DNA of 64,000 nt from Rhizomicrobium palustre. GTDB taxonomy: Bacteria; Pseudomonadota; Alphaproteobacteria; Micropepsales; Micropepsaceae. The notes below the pieces were generated by a model that worked only from the letters and a program-made list of their open reading frames with translations, did not search any database and was not told the DNA's origin. A program made the position numbers and the translations under genes. Within the stretch, counting starts at the first letter, position 1. Every line of letters starts with the position of its first letter. The stretch lies in NCBI RefSeq assembly GCF_011761565.1, contig NZ_JAASRM010000001.1, positions 558,139-622,138 of the forward strand, written 5' to 3'. Shown in pieces: positions 27,992-36,987 of the stretch.

Positions 27992-28464
27992 TGGCGCATT
28001 CCACCCGCGCGACACAATTTCTGAAATCCCAAGGCGTCGAATTCGCGTTACGCGAATATGACTATGACCCCGCAGCCGATCGCATCGGGCTCGCCGCCGC
28101 TGAGGCAATCGGGGTAGAGCCACACCGGGTGTTGAAGACCTTGATGCTGATCCTGGACGGCAAACCGGTCTGCGCCGTGCTTGCCTCGGACCGCGAAGTC
28201 AGCATGAAGAAACTCGCCGCCGCCCTCAAAGGCAAATCCGCCGCGATGATGAAGCCCGAAGAGGCCGAGCGACTCACCGGCTATCATGTCGGCGGCATCT
28301 CACCCTTCGGCCAGAAGAAACGCGTACCGGTAGTGCTAGACGCGGCGGCGCTGAATGAGACGCGGGTGTTTCTGAATGGCGGACAAAGAGGGCTGCAGGT
28401 GGAAATGGTGCCCGGCGACATTGTTCGTATACTGAATGCCGTGACCGCGGACATTGCCGCGTGA
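27991..28464 (+). CDS. ybaK: Cys-tRNA(Pro) deacylase
   Basis: The 157-residue protein is a YbaK/ProX-fold deacylase that hydrolyses Cys mischarged on tRNA-Pro. Family blocks include LKTLMLILDGKPVCAVLASD near 50, the conserved Lys in EVSMKKLA, GGISPFGQKKRVPVVLD near 98, and the C-terminal GGQRGLQVEM. Length and motifs are complete. Its ATG overlaps the stop of the acetyltransferase gene (TAATG), so translation is coupled. Confidence 0.93.
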   Translation: MAHSTRATQFLKSQGVEFALREYDYDPAADRIGLAAAEAIGVEPHRVLKTLMLILDGKPVCAVLASDREVSMKKLAAALKGKSAAMMKPEEAERLTGYHVGGISPFGQKKRVPVVLDAAALNETRVFLNGGQRGLQVEMVPGDIVRILNAVTADIAA

Positions 28465-28488
28465 CAGTTCCATCTACTGGCGAAAACA

Positions 28489-28713
28489 TCATCCGCGCGG
28501 GCGCTTAGGAGCCCTTTTTGCGGTCTTTGCCGCCTCGTGGACGAGATCGAGCGGCACCTCGCTCGCCGAAATCCCGGCAGCCCTCAGCATCAGATCAATC
28601 CGTGCCAGCCGTAGCATCGCAGCGGTTTCGACATGGCCAGCGGCACGCGTACTCTTGATTGCCGTATCGATTTCAGCCAAGAGCGATTTCAGCGCTTTGG
28701 GTTTTCGTGTCAT
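28489..28713 (-). CDS. Hypothetical basic protein (74 residues)
   Basis: The predicted product is helical, starts MTRKPKALKSLLAEIDTAIK, and ends in a lysine-arginine tail (KTAKRAPKRPRG). The composition resembles small DNA- or RNA-associated proteins. It occupies the gap between ybaK and the XRE regulator on the opposite strand. I do not recognise the family; the coherent helical pattern and correct codon usage suggest it is real. Confidence 0.5.
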   Translation of the reverse strand: MTRKPKALKSLLAEIDTAIKSTRAAGHVETAAMLRLARIDLMLRAAGISASEVPLDLVHEAAKTAKRAPKRPRG

Positions 28714-28831
28714 GGCGTCCCCCGGCGCCTTCCTTCACGCCCACACCATGGCTATGGGCGATCCGCTAATTCGGGAAGAGTGCATATTCGTGAATTTTCG
28801 TGAATCTCCGCCCCCGAACGCGCCTCCCGCT

Positions 28832-29650
28832 ATGATCGTCGGTACACGCATCAGAAGGCTGCGCGAAGCCAAGGGCATTTCGCGGGCCGTACTCGCACGC
28901 AAAATCGGCGTCGACGTCTCCTCCATCGCGGGATGGGAAAGCGGCAAGCGGCTGCCGCGCGACACGGTGCGCACAAAGCTGGCGAAGGCCCTGGATTTCG
29001 ACCTTGCCGCGCTGATGTCGCCGGAGGAAGAAGTGTTCGCCCCGGCCCGCGTGGCGGTGCTGGATGTGGCCGAAGATTTTCCCGCTGTGCTGGCCGACTG
29101 CGCCCGCCGCGCCAAGAAGATGATCCGCAGCGCAAGGCTGGGCTCACCCTATTCCACCACCTGCAATGTGCAGCGCGAGGCACGCGCGGTGATGGGCGAG
29201 CGTTTGCGAAAGGGCGAGATCTCCGTTGAGCGCGCCGAGATTTTCTACACGCTCGACCGGCTGAAAGAGGTGCTGCACAACATCCTCATTTATGACGGGC
29301 GGCCCTATTACGCCAAAGCCTATTGTATCGGGCTTCAAGAGATTGGTCCGTTCTTAGGAGCCTGGTGCTTCGATGAGGATGAAGTGTTCCTGGGCGCCTA
29401 TTGGCGCGGTTTTCCAGTAACAGGACGGCCATTACTGCGGCTCTCCGGCTCTTCGGTGAAAACCTTTTTCAATGCCTATTGGAAAGAGATCTGGGAAAGC
29501 GGCACGCTCTTGAACAGCCATGGCGCACGCGATCTCACCCAAATCCGCGATCTGGCGGTGAAGATGGGACTGAATCCGCGTCGCTGGAAAAGCTATGTCG
29601 AAGAGGCGCGGGCGCTCGAAATCGGCGACGGCGCCCCGCCGTTTCTGTGA
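28832..29650 (+). CDS. XRE-family regulator with C-terminal PLD-like domain
   Basis: The 272-residue protein starts with a lambda-repressor HTH (RIRRLREAKGISRAVLARKI, then VDVSSIAGWESGKRLP) to about residue 60. The remainder has alternating helices and strands with KEVLHNILIYDGRPYYAKAY near 145 and a Trp/Phe-rich block near 175-200. It resembles a phospholipase-D-like fold without an HxK catalytic pair. I chose ATG 28832 because upstream codons read as non-protein. A ligand-binding or dimerisation role for the C-terminal part is inferred. Confidence 0.75.
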   Translation: MIVGTRIRRLREAKGISRAVLARKIGVDVSSIAGWESGKRLPRDTVRTKLAKALDFDLAALMSPEEEVFAPARVAVLDVAEDFPAVLADCARRAKKMIRSARLGSPYSTTCNVQREARAVMGERLRKGEISVERAEIFYTLDRLKEVLHNILIYDGRPYYAKAYCIGLQEIGPFLGAWCFDEDEVFLGAYWRGFPVTGRPLLRLSGSSVKTFFNAYWKEIWESGTLLNSHGARDLTQIRDLAVKMGLNPRRWKSYVEEARALEIGDGAPPFL

Positions 29651-29653
29651 GCC

Positions 29654-30139
29654 CTACACCAGCTTTTTTGCGAAAATAAAATCGGTGAAGTCGTAATCGC
29701 CCATGCGCACCTTCACCGTGTCAGCATGGGAAAAACCCTGGCGCACGTAAAAGCCTTGCGCGGAAGTGTTGCCGCCATTGACATAAAGGCGGGCCTCTTC
29801 GCCCGGCGAGAACCCGTCGATCGCCGCCTGCAGCAAGAGCTTCCCAACGCCAGTACCTTGTGCCTCTGGCAGGACATAGAGCTTCTTGATCCAGATCACC
29901 GCCCCTTTGCGATAGCCCGAGGCAAAACCAAGCGCCGCCGCGCCCATGAACGCGCCCCAGAAGCGGTGACCATCGCCAAGTTCCTGGGCAAGGTTGGCGG
30001 GATTATAGATTTTCGAGAGGATGTTCTCGATCTGCTCGGGCGAGAGAATCCCGTCATAGGCGCTCGGCCAAATGCGGCAGGCGAGCGTTTCAATCAGCGA
30101 GAAATCGTCGGAACCGAGAGGTTTTACGGCGGCGAGCAT
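29654..30139 (-). CDS. GNAT-family N-acetyltransferase
   Basis: The 161-residue protein has the GNAT fold with motif A around residues 88-105, where KKLYVLPEAQGTGVGKLLLQ holds the acetyl-CoA pyrophosphate loop (Q-G-T-G-V-G). Motif B follows as EARLYVNGGNTSAQGFYVRQGF. The N-terminal helix block IWPSAYDGILSPEQI is common in small-molecule acetyltransferases. The acceptor is unknown. It is convergent with the XRE regulator, separated by 3 bases. Confidence 0.9.
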   Translation of the reverse strand: MLAAVKPLGSDDFSLIETLACRIWPSAYDGILSPEQIENILSKIYNPANLAQELGDGHRFWGAFMGAAALGFASGYRKGAVIWIKKLYVLPEAQGTGVGKLLLQAAIDGFSPGEEARLYVNGGNTSAQGFYVRQGFSHADTVKVRMGDYDFTDFIFAKKLV

Positions 30140-30221
30140 AGCCGCTTCCTAACATAAGCGTCACGGGGGGAACAACGCCTCTACCGGTCCGTTGCTTGGG
30201 TGATACCCCGGAGATTTTGAT

Positions 30222-31028
30222 ATGGAACGACCGTTCGCGATTGTGACCGGTGCCTCTTCTGGCATCGGCTTCGAGCTTGCCAAGCGCTGCGCCGATGAAG
30301 GCTTTGATCTTTTGATCGCCGCTAATGAACCTGAAATCGAGGAAGCCGCACGGATACTCGGCGAAGGCGGGCGCGTGGTGCAGGCGGTGGAAGCGGATCT
30401 CGCCACCTTGGAAGGCGTCGACAAGCTGGTGGATGCGGTGCGCGGGCGGCGCGTGGATGCGCTTCTTGCCAATGCGGGGCGCGGGCTGGGCCACAGCTTT
30501 CTGGAACAGAATTTCGCGGACGTGCGCTATGTGATCGAGACCAATGTCACCGGCACGCTCTATCTTATCCATCAGATCGGACGGCAGATGGCAGCCAAAG
30601 GCCATGGGCGCATTCTGATCACCGGCTCCATCGCAGGGTTCATGCCCGGCAGTTTCCAGGCGGTCTATAACGCCTCCAAGGCGTTCCTGGATTCTTTCGC
30701 CGCCGCATTGCGCAACGAGCTGAAAGATAGCGGTGTGAGCGTGACCTGTTTGATGCCTGGGGCGACGGATACCAAATTCTTCGAGCGCGCCGGTCTCACC
30801 GACACCAAGCTTGGTACCGACAAAAAGATGTCGCCCGAAGAAGTGGCACACCAAGGCTATGAAGCGATGATGTCGGGCGATAGCGGCGTCATCACGGGCC
30901 TGATGAATAAGGTGCAAGTCGCCATGACGCGCGTGATGCCCGCCTCGGTCCTGGCCGAACAGCACCGCGCCCAAACAGAACCCGGCAGCGCGGAAAAGCC
31001 GAGCGAGAACAAGGTTGCACCTCTTTAG
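30222..31028 (+). CDS. Short-chain dehydrogenase/reductase
   Basis: The 268-residue enzyme has the classical SDR features: [14 protein letters not shown] near 9 for cofactor binding, NAGRGL near 84, the catalytic Ser in ILITGSIAG near 131, and YNASKAF (Tyr-x-x-x-Lys) near 147. The C-terminal tail is longer than the core and rich in helices. The dinucleotide is likely NADP or NAD; the substrate is not deducible. The zinc dehydrogenase gene follows after 56 bases, so a shared transcript is possible. Confidence 0.92.
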   Translation: MERPFAIVTGASSGIGFELAKRCADEGFDLLIAANEPEIEEAARILGEGGRVVQAVEADLATLEGVDKLVDAVRGRRVDALLANAGRGLGHSFLEQNFADVRYVIETNVTGTLYLIHQIGRQMAAKGHGRILITGSIAGFMPGSFQAVYNASKAFLDSFAAALRNELKDSGVSVTCLMPGATDTKFFERAGLTDTKLGTDKKMSPEEVAHQGYEAMMSGDSGVITGLMNKVQVAMTRVMPASVLAEQHRAQTEPGSAEKPSENKVAPL

Positions 31029-31084
31029 AGGGAACGGGAGGGTGTTTGGCGCAGTTGTGTGCAGGCACCACCACGGAGAGGTCC

Positions 31085-32260
31085 ATGCGCGCGCTAGTCT
31101 GGCACGGCCGAAACGACGTTCGTTGCGATACGGTTCCCGATCCCATCATCGAGGAACCGCGCGACGCAATTGTGAAAGTCACCTCCACCGCCATCTGCGG
31201 TTCGGATTTGCACCTGTATGACGGCTATATCCCGGCCATGATGAGTGGCGACATTTTGGGCCATGAATTCATGGGCGAGGTGGTCGAGGTCGGCTCTGGA
31301 AATTCCAAGCTCAAGGTCGGCGACAGGGTGATCGTGCCCTTCACCATTTGCTGCGGCGAATGCTTCTTCTGCCAGAAAGGCCTGTGGAGCTGCTGCGAAC
31401 GCACCAATCGCGACAGCGACAAGGCGGCCGAAATGTTCGGCCATCAATGTGGCGGGCTTTTCGGCTATTCCCATCTTACCGGCCATTACCCCGGCGGACA
31501 GGCCGAATATGTGCGCGTGCCTTTCGCCGATGTCGCGCCCACCAAAGTTCCAGAGGGTTTCACAGACGAACAATTACTATTCCTGACGGACATTCTGCCG
31601 ACCGGCTATCAAGGCGCGACCTATGCGCAGATCGAGCCGGGCGAGACGGTGGCGATCTGGGGCGCGGGGCCGGTTGGCCAAATGGCGCTGCGCTCTGCCC
31701 AGATGCTGGGTGCCGGGCATGTCGTCGTCATTGATCGCGTGCCGGAGCGCCTTACCATGGCGGCAGCGGCAGGTGCCGAGGCGATCAACTTCGAACAGGA
31801 AGATGTTTATGACCGCCTCAACGCGATCACCAAGGGGCGCGGACCTGACAGGGTGATTGAAGCGGTGGGCATGGAAGCCCATGGAACCGGAAGCTGGGAT
31901 GCATTCGGGGACCGCGCGCTTGCCGCCACGGGTCTTGGCACCGACCGCATCCACGCCTTGCGCGACTGCATCCGCAATGTGCGGGCGGGCGGCACGGTCT
32001 CGGTTTCGGGTGTTTTCGGTGGTTATCTCAACGGCTTTCCTTTCGGGGCGGCGGTGCAGAAGGGTCTCACCATCAAAGCGGGGCAATGCAACGTGCTCAA
32101 TTATTTGCCCACGCTGATCCGTGCCATCCAGGAAGGCAAAATCGATCCGTCTTTTGTCATCACCCACCGCTGCGGCCTCGAAGATGGCCCGGAAATGTAC
32201 AAGACCTTCCGTGACAAGAAGGATGGCTGCATCAAAGTGGTGATGCGCCCGCACGGTTAG
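31085..32260 (+). CDS. Zinc-dependent alcohol dehydrogenase, formaldehyde-dehydrogenase-like
   Basis: The 391-residue enzyme has the GroES fold with catalytic-zinc ligands in [11 protein letters not shown] near 39 and GHEFMGEV near 61. The structural-zinc lobe [17 protein letters not shown] lies near 91, and the Rossmann loop [12 protein letters not shown] near 195. The long insertion [16 protein letters not shown] and overall length fit the subgroup of glutathione-independent formaldehyde dehydrogenase-like proteins. GGAGAGG before ATG 31085 supports the start. The true substrate is not certain. Confidence 0.92.
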   Translation: MRALVWHGRNDVRCDTVPDPIIEEPRDAIVKVTSTAICGSDLHLYDGYIPAMMSGDILGHEFMGEVVEVGSGNSKLKVGDRVIVPFTICCGECFFCQKGLWSCCERTNRDSDKAAEMFGHQCGGLFGYSHLTGHYPGGQAEYVRVPFADVAPTKVPEGFTDEQLLFLTDILPTGYQGATYAQIEPGETVAIWGAGPVGQMALRSAQMLGAGHVVVIDRVPERLTMAAAAGAEAINFEQEDVYDRLNAITKGRGPDRVIEAVGMEAHGTGSWDAFGDRALAATGLGTDRIHALRDCIRNVRAGGTVSVSGVFGGYLNGFPFGAAVQKGLTIKAGQCNVLNYLPTLIRAIQEGKIDPSFVITHRCGLEDGPEMYKTFRDKKDGCIKVVMRPHG

Positions 32261-32381
32261 GAACAGGCCAACGGGAAACGACGTTTTTCCTCGCAAGCGG
32301 CACAAGCCCCTCAGAAAAAATCAGCCGCCAAGGGGAACCAGGCCAAGAAAATTGGCCAAAGAAGATTGGAAGGAGAGTTCC

Positions 32382-33092
32382 ATGAAACTCAAGCATCACC
32401 TCTTAACGGGTATCGCAGTTCTCAGCTTGGCCGTAATGACGCCACTGGCGGCAGCGCAATCGACCGGTACGAGCCCATCCTCCACCGGTTCCTCGCCCGG
32501 CAGTTCGTCGACCACGGGCTATCAGAGCGGCGGAGGCCAGTACAACAACAACCAAAACACGCAAAGCAATGGTACCCGCAGCAATCCCGGCCAGACCGGC
32601 TCGAGTGATTCCATGAGCAGCGATCCTTCAAGCTCTGGCGGCTCCAGCGATAATTCGATGAGCCACGCGAGCAAAAAGAAGGCTAAGAAGCATCACAAGA
32701 GCAACATGTCCTCTCAGGAAAGTTCGCGTACGGATGACCTGAACCGCCAGCAGCTCGGCCAATCGGGCTCGACCAGCGGCAGCTATGGCACATCGAATTC
32801 CGTGACGGGGCCAGGCAGTACCGGTTCTTCCACCAGCGGCTATTCGGCGGGCCAGCGTTCGCCCACCGGCGCGCCTGGCTCGAGCGGAACAAACGCCACG
32901 GGCACCAACAGCGGCAGCACCATGGGCGCGCCGGGCAGCACGTATCAAACCCCGCCGACCACCAATCCGAACACACCCAATTCGGACACGACACGCGCGC
33001 CCAACGATCCCCGTATGGGACCGAACGGGCCCTCGAGCACGAACAATCCGAACGGCAACAGCACGACGACGGGACCCAATACGCCGCAATAG
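32382..33092 (+). CDS. Secreted disordered Ser/Gly/Asn/Thr-rich protein
   Basis: The 236-residue product has a clean signal peptide (MKLKHHLLTGIAVLSLAV, cleavage near LAAA|QS at about 25), then low-complexity sequence of Ser, Gly, Asn, Thr and Pro. The run is broken by a basic patch, SKKKAKKHHKS, near 103. AAGGAGAG sits about 6 bases before ATG 32382. No domain is visible. It could be a cell-surface or matrix component. A perfect terminator follows its stop. Confidence 0.75.
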   Translation: MKLKHHLLTGIAVLSLAVMTPLAAAQSTGTSPSSTGSSPGSSSTTGYQSGGGQYNNNQNTQSNGTRSNPGQTGSSDSMSSDPSSSGGSSDNSMSHASKKKAKKHHKSNMSSQESSRTDDLNRQQLGQSGSTSGSYGTSNSVTGPGSTGSSTSGYSAGQRSPTGAPGSSGTNATGTNSGSTMGAPGSTYQTPPTTNPNTPNSDTTRAPNDPRMGPNGPSSTNNPNGNSTTTGPNTPQ

Positions 33093-33105
33093 CACCAAAA
33101 CAAGA

Positions 33106-33136
33106 AGGGCCGGTGCGTTCTACCGGCCCTTTTCTG
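33106..33136 (+). terminator. Rho-independent terminator
   Basis: AGGGCCGGT (33106-33114) and ACCGGCCCT (33122-33130) form a perfect 9-base stem with a 7-base loop, followed by TTTCTG. It ends the gene for the disordered secreted protein, and the small membrane protein starts 26 bases further on. Confidence 0.9.
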
Positions 33137-33161
33137 TTTCACGCCTGCCGGGGAGCGTTCC

Positions 33162-33335
33162 ATGGCCGACAAAGAGGCCGAGTATCTGCCGCAAGGCGAA
33201 GACAACAACAGCCGCGAGCTCAACAGCCACAGCGCCCGCCAAGCGCAAACTTTGGGGCGGATGCGCTATGTCTTGGGTATTGGCTTGGTGCTGGTGATCC
33301 TGATGTTTGCGATCATCTATATGGCGGGGCCGTGA
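33162..33335 (+). CDS. Small single-pass membrane protein (57 residues)
   Basis: The peptide starts MADKEAEYLPQGEDNNSREL, has a polar N-terminus of about 35 residues, then one hydrophobic helix (RYVLGIGLVLVILMFAIIYM) ending AGP. GGGGAG is located about 7 bases before the ATG. It directly abuts the end of the DUF885 gene on the other strand. The family is not recognised, but start signal and composition are good. Confidence 0.65.
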   Translation: MADKEAEYLPQGEDNNSRELNSHSARQAQTLGRMRYVLGIGLVLVILMFAIIYMAGP

Positions 33336-35075
33336 TTACTCGAGTTCCGGGTACGGCCCTTTGCCGCCACCGGCAATGAATTTGGAAACCTGCCATTCAA
33401 GGACTGGAAGCGGCACAGAGCCAGTCGCCAGCACCGCGTCATGGAAGGCGCGTATGTTGAATTTCGGGCCGAGTTCCTTTTCCGCCTTGGCCCGGGCCGC
33501 GCGGATCGCCATCTCACCGAGATAGTAAGACGTCGCCTGCCCCGGCCAAGCTATGTAGCGATCAATCTCGGTTTCAATTTCATGCTCGGGCAGCGCGGTG
33601 TTCTCGCGGAAGTACGCAATCGCCTGTTCGCGCGTCCAGCCCTTGGAATGAATGCCGGTATCGACCACCAGACGCGCCGCGCGCCAGATTTGATAGCCGA
33701 GCATGCCGAAGCGATCATAGGGCGTGTGATACATGCCCATTTCCTGCCCCAGCCATTCGCTGTAAAGCGCCCAGCCCTCACCATAGGCCGAGATATAAGA
33801 GTGGCGACGGAAATCCGGCAGGGAGGTATCTTCCGCCGCGAGCGGCATCTGGAAAGCATGTCCCGGCGCGCTTTCATGCAAGGTCAGCGCCGTGAGGTTA
33901 TAAAGCGGGCGCTGCGGCAGATTATAGGTATTGACGAGATAGACGCCTGGCCCGCCACGGCCTGAGGTATAGAACGGCGCGATGTCGTCCGGCACGGGGC
34001 GAATGGCAAAACGCCCGCGCGGCAAAAGCCCGAACCAGAGATTGGCCTTGCCATCGAACTCTTTCGCGATCCAGGCGGCGCGATCCAGCAGCTCTTGCGG
34101 GGTCTTAGCGTAGAATTTCGGATCGGTGCGCAGCATCCGCTGGAATTCGGCGAAAGAGCCTTTGAAGCCGGTCTCTTTCATCACCTTTTCCATCTCGCCG
34201 CGCAGCTTGGCGACTTCGGAGAGGCCCAGACGGTGAATTTCCTCCGGCGGGGTGGTGACGGTGGCGTAGTTCAAAATCTGCGCGCGGTAATAGGCTTTGC
34301 CATCCGGCAGATCCTCGGCGGCAAGGGTTTTGCGCGTGTGCGGCAGATATTCATTGCGCCAGAATGTATCGAGATCGCGATAAGCCGGCTGGACCGTGCC
34401 CATGATCAGCTTCAGCGCTTTCGCCTTCAACGCGGCCTGCTCAGATGCAGGGATGTTCGGCGGCATATCCTTGAAAGGCTCAAAAAAGGCAGTGTCTTCG
34501 GGCTTGGCCGACGCGGTTTTGGTGATGGCATCGCCGCGCCCCTGTAAGGTCACTTGCGGCGGGGTGAAGCCGCGCTTCAAACCGGCGCGCATATTGGCGA
34601 TGTTTTCGCCAAAATAGCGCGGCAGCTCGCTGAGCTGGGAAAGCCAGTTGCGATAATCCTGTTCGGTGCGGAAGGGCCTGCGCGCCCGATCGTTGAACTC
34701 GCCCCAGAAGGAGGAATCCGAATTGGCGGGCATCTCATAATCGCGGAATTTTTCTGATGCGATCATGCTTTGAAGCTGCACGCGATAAACTTGCGCATTC
34801 ACCTGCTCTTTGGGTGAAAGCTCGGTCGGGGAAATCTTCTCCAGCGCGGCGAGCGTTTCCTGCCAACGGGCAAGGCGCTTTTCCTGGCTCACCGTATCGA
34901 CATGGGGAAGATGGGCCGGGACCGGACGGGTGTTGTCCTCATCATCCTGGAACTCTGCAATGCGCCAGCCCCATTCCGAGGTGTAGAGCGTCTTTAATTG
35001 CGCATCCGCGGTGGCGGCATGCATCGCGGGAAAAACGGTGGCCAGCGCGAAAGCGGCGGCAAAACAGGTTTTCAT
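33336..35075 (-). CDS. DUF885 zinc-peptidase-like exported protein
   Basis: The 579-residue protein has a signal peptide (MKTCFAAAFALATVFPAMHA), then helical DUF885 sequence with the metal-binding motif HESAPGH near 410 (HExxxGH form) and a downstream glutamate in AYGEGWALYSEWLG near 440. These proteins resemble M32-type carboxypeptidases and are usually periplasmic. GAGGGG lies about 8 bases before ATG 35075. It is a single-gene unit, convergent with the small membrane protein. The substrate is unknown. Confidence 0.88.
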   Translation of the reverse strand: MKTCFAAAFALATVFPAMHAATADAQLKTLYTSEWGWRIAEFQDDEDNTRPVPAHLPHVDTVSQEKRLARWQETLAALEKISPTELSPKEQVNAQVYRVQLQSMIASEKFRDYEMPANSDSSFWGEFNDRARRPFRTEQDYRNWLSQLSELPRYFGENIANMRAGLKRGFTPPQVTLQGRGDAITKTASAKPEDTAFFEPFKDMPPNIPASEQAALKAKALKLIMGTVQPAYRDLDTFWRNEYLPHTRKTLAAEDLPDGKAYYRAQILNYATVTTPPEEIHRLGLSEVAKLRGEMEKVMKETGFKGSFAEFQRMLRTDPKFYAKTPQELLDRAAWIAKEFDGKANLWFGLLPRGRFAIRPVPDDIAPFYTSGRGGPGVYLVNTYNLPQRPLYNLTALTLHESAPGHAFQMPLAAEDTSLPDFRRHSYISAYGEGWALYSEWLGQEMGMYHTPYDRFGMLGYQIWRAARLVVDTGIHSKGWTREQAIAYFRENTALPEHEIETEIDRYIAWPGQATSYYLGEMAIRAARAKAEKELGPKFNIRAFHDAVLATGSVPLPVLEWQVSKFIAGGGKGPYPELE

Positions 35076-35131
35076 GACATCCCCTCTTCTGCGCATAAGC
35101 TATCGCGCGGGGCGCAAAGCTGTCGAGCGGC

Positions 35132-35164
35132 AAAACAAAACCCCGGCAGGGATGCTGCCGGGGT
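35132..35164 (-). terminator. Rho-independent terminator of the FNT gene
   Basis: On the minus strand ACCCCGGCAG pairs with CTGCCGGGGT around a 5-base loop (35155-35164 with 35140-35149), and TTTTGTTTTG follows. This ends the formate/nitrite transporter transcript and separates it from the DUF885 gene. Confidence 0.9.
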
Positions 35165-35190
35165 CTTCACACTACAGGCTTTCAGGAGAC

Positions 35191-36036
35191 TTAGTGCTTG
35201 TAGGCCTTGCGGTAGATGAACCAGTAGACGCCGCCGACGAAGATGCCGCCGCCGACGATATTGCCCAGCGTGGCCGGGATGAGATTGTGCACGATGGCCG
35301 GGATGGTCACGACCGAGACATCGAGACCAGCCGGAGCATGGCCAGCCGCGACGAGCACATAAGCGAGCGGCAGAAGATACATATTGGCGATGCAGTGCTC
35401 GAAGCCCGCAGCGATGAAGGCTGCGACCGGAAGCACAAGGCCCGCCATCTTGTCGGCGACGGAGCGGCCCGCATAGCTCATCCACATGCCGAGGCAAACC
35501 AGGATGTTGCAGAGCACGGCCTTGAAGAAGATCGTGACGGCATCCGGCGTCAGCTTGGAGATCGCGAGCGTGATCACCGCTTTGGCGATGCCGCCGTTAT
35601 TCATCGCATAGTGATGCGACATGTAAACGAGAAACACGAGGGTGAGCGCGCCGATGAAATTGCCGACCCAGATGATCACCCAGTTCTTGCCCAGCTCCCA
35701 GCTTTTGATCTGGCCCTGAAACCACGCCATGGTGAGAAGGCAATTGCCGGTGAAGAGTTCGGCGCCCGCGATCGCGACCAGGCCAAGGCCGAGCGCGAAG
35801 ACAAGACCGCCCAGAAGGCGCTGTGCGGCAAAGCCGAGCGTGGCATCAGCCAGCACGATGCAGAAGAACAACCCGCCGAAGCCGATATACATGCCGGCGA
35901 GGAACGCCTGACCAAGGCTCGCCATGATCGGCGAATGGGCCTTTTTCACGCCGAGCTTTTCAACAAAGGCTTCGATTTCCTGCGGTGACAAGCAATCAGA
36001 GCCGAAGGATTGGGATGAGACCGGTTCAACGCCCAT
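35191..36036 (-). CDS. Formate/nitrite transporter (FNT) family channel
   Basis: The 281-residue inner-membrane channel has six helices and FNT blocks: AFLAGMYIGFGGLFF near 44, GAELFTGNCLLTM near 91 and GNFIGALTLVF near 125. The second half repeats the pattern with NILVCLGMWMSYAGRS near 178 and GFEHCIANMYLLPLAY near 210, which includes the central His. FNT proteins carry formate, nitrite, hydrosulfide or lactate as acids. No metabolic neighbour fixes the substrate. Upstream, 36037-36330 holds only the second inverted repeat. Confidence 0.92.
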   Translation of the reverse strand: MGVEPVSSQSFGSDCLSPQEIEAFVEKLGVKKAHSPIMASLGQAFLAGMYIGFGGLFFCIVLADATLGFAAQRLLGGLVFALGLGLVAIAGAELFTGNCLLTMAWFQGQIKSWELGKNWVIIWVGNFIGALTLVFLVYMSHHYAMNNGGIAKAVITLAISKLTPDAVTIFFKAVLCNILVCLGMWMSYAGRSVADKMAGLVLPVAAFIAAGFEHCIANMYLLPLAYVLVAAGHAPAGLDVSVVTIPAIVHNLIPATLGNIVGGGIFVGGVYWFIYRKAYKH

Positions 36037-36157
36037 ACGAGATCACGCTCTTGAATTCGCCCGCGTCTTTAGTTGCGGGAAAAGGCCAACAGAAGGCACA
36101 TAAGCGCGGCCAAAGCGCGCAATACATTCGTGGGAAATGCTTATTGGGAAGCCATTT

Positions 36158-36320
36158 ACCCTCCCCTTGAGGGAGGGTCGAACGAGAGAGCGCAGCGAAA
36201 TCGTTCGGGGAGGGGTCTGTCGCGCCCCGTGTCTCGATTTACCCCTCCCCGAAAAATCTCAGCAATGCTGCGATTTTTCCGGTCGCACGCTGCCGCTACT
36301 CCACCCTCAAGGGGAGGGTG
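36158..36320. repeat. Dispersed nested inverted repeat, copy 2
   Basis: It has the same order as the copy at 25207-25372: ACCCTCCCCTTGAGGGAGGG, then TCGTTCGGGGAGGGG, a spacer, ACCCCTCCCCGAAAAAT and CCACCCTCAAGGGGAGGGTG. Spacer sequences differ between copies while arms are nearly identical. No coding capacity is seen. It lies between the FNT and rlmE genes. Confidence 0.85.
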
Positions 36321-36330
36321 AGATCACGCA

Positions 36331-36987
36331 CTATTCCTTCCGCCCCTTGAACCCCAGCGCGACGAGGTAGAGTTCCACCGACTCCTTGCGGCTCGCCGGC
36401 GGTTTGACGTGTTTGACGTCGGAGAAGTGCTTTTTCACCGTATTCAGCACATCGCCTGTCGCCCCGCCCTGAAACACCTTGCCGACAAAACCGCCGCCGG
36501 GGCGCAGGACCTCGATGGCGAGATCGAGCGCGGCTTCGAACAGCGCCAGGGTGCGGATGTGATCGGTGGCGCGATGGCCCGTGGTGGGCGCGGCCATATC
36601 GGTGAGAACAAGATCGGCTTCGCCGCCCAGCGCCGCCTTGATCAGGCCAGGGGCTTCTTCGGCGAGCATATCGAGATGGAGGAACTCCACGCCCGGGATC
36701 GGCTCCATCTCCAAAATATCGGCGCCAACCACCTTGCCGTCATCGCCGACGCGTTCGCGCGCAACCTGGCTCCAGCCGCCGGGGGCTGCACCCAAATCTA
36801 GAATGCGTCCGCCGCGGCGCAGGAGCCGGAATTTTTCATCCAGCTCTTTCAGCTTGAACGCGGCGCGCGAGCGATAGCCCTTTTGCTTGGCCTGCGCGAC
36901 GTAGGGATCGTTGAGCTGACGTTCCAGCCAGCGCTTGGACGACACGGTGCGCCCGCGGGTGTTCTTCACCCGTTTCTCATTATTCAT
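36331..36987 (-). CDS. rlmE: 23S rRNA 2'-O-methyltransferase (FtsJ)
   Basis: The 218-residue enzyme methylates U2552 of 23S rRNA in E. coli. It has the K-D-K-E set: Lys in SRAAFKLKELDEKF near 43, the SAM site ILDLGAAPGGWSQVA near 62, Asp in LTDMAAPTTGHRATD near 131, Lys in FVGKVFQGG near 166, and Glu in RKESVELYLVALGF at the end. The basic N-terminus (NTRGRTVSSKRW) is typical of alphaproteobacterial RlmE. Its start overlaps the ppx/gppA stop by 4 bases. Confidence 0.96.
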   Translation of the reverse strand: MNNEKRVKNTRGRTVSSKRWLERQLNDPYVAQAKQKGYRSRAAFKLKELDEKFRLLRRGGRILDLGAAPGGWSQVARERVGDDGKVVGADILEMEPIPGVEFLHLDMLAEEAPGLIKAALGGEADLVLTDMAAPTTGHRATDHIRTLALFEAALDLAIEVLRPGGGFVGKVFQGGATGDVLNTVKKHFSDVKHVKPPASRKESVELYLVALGFKGRKE

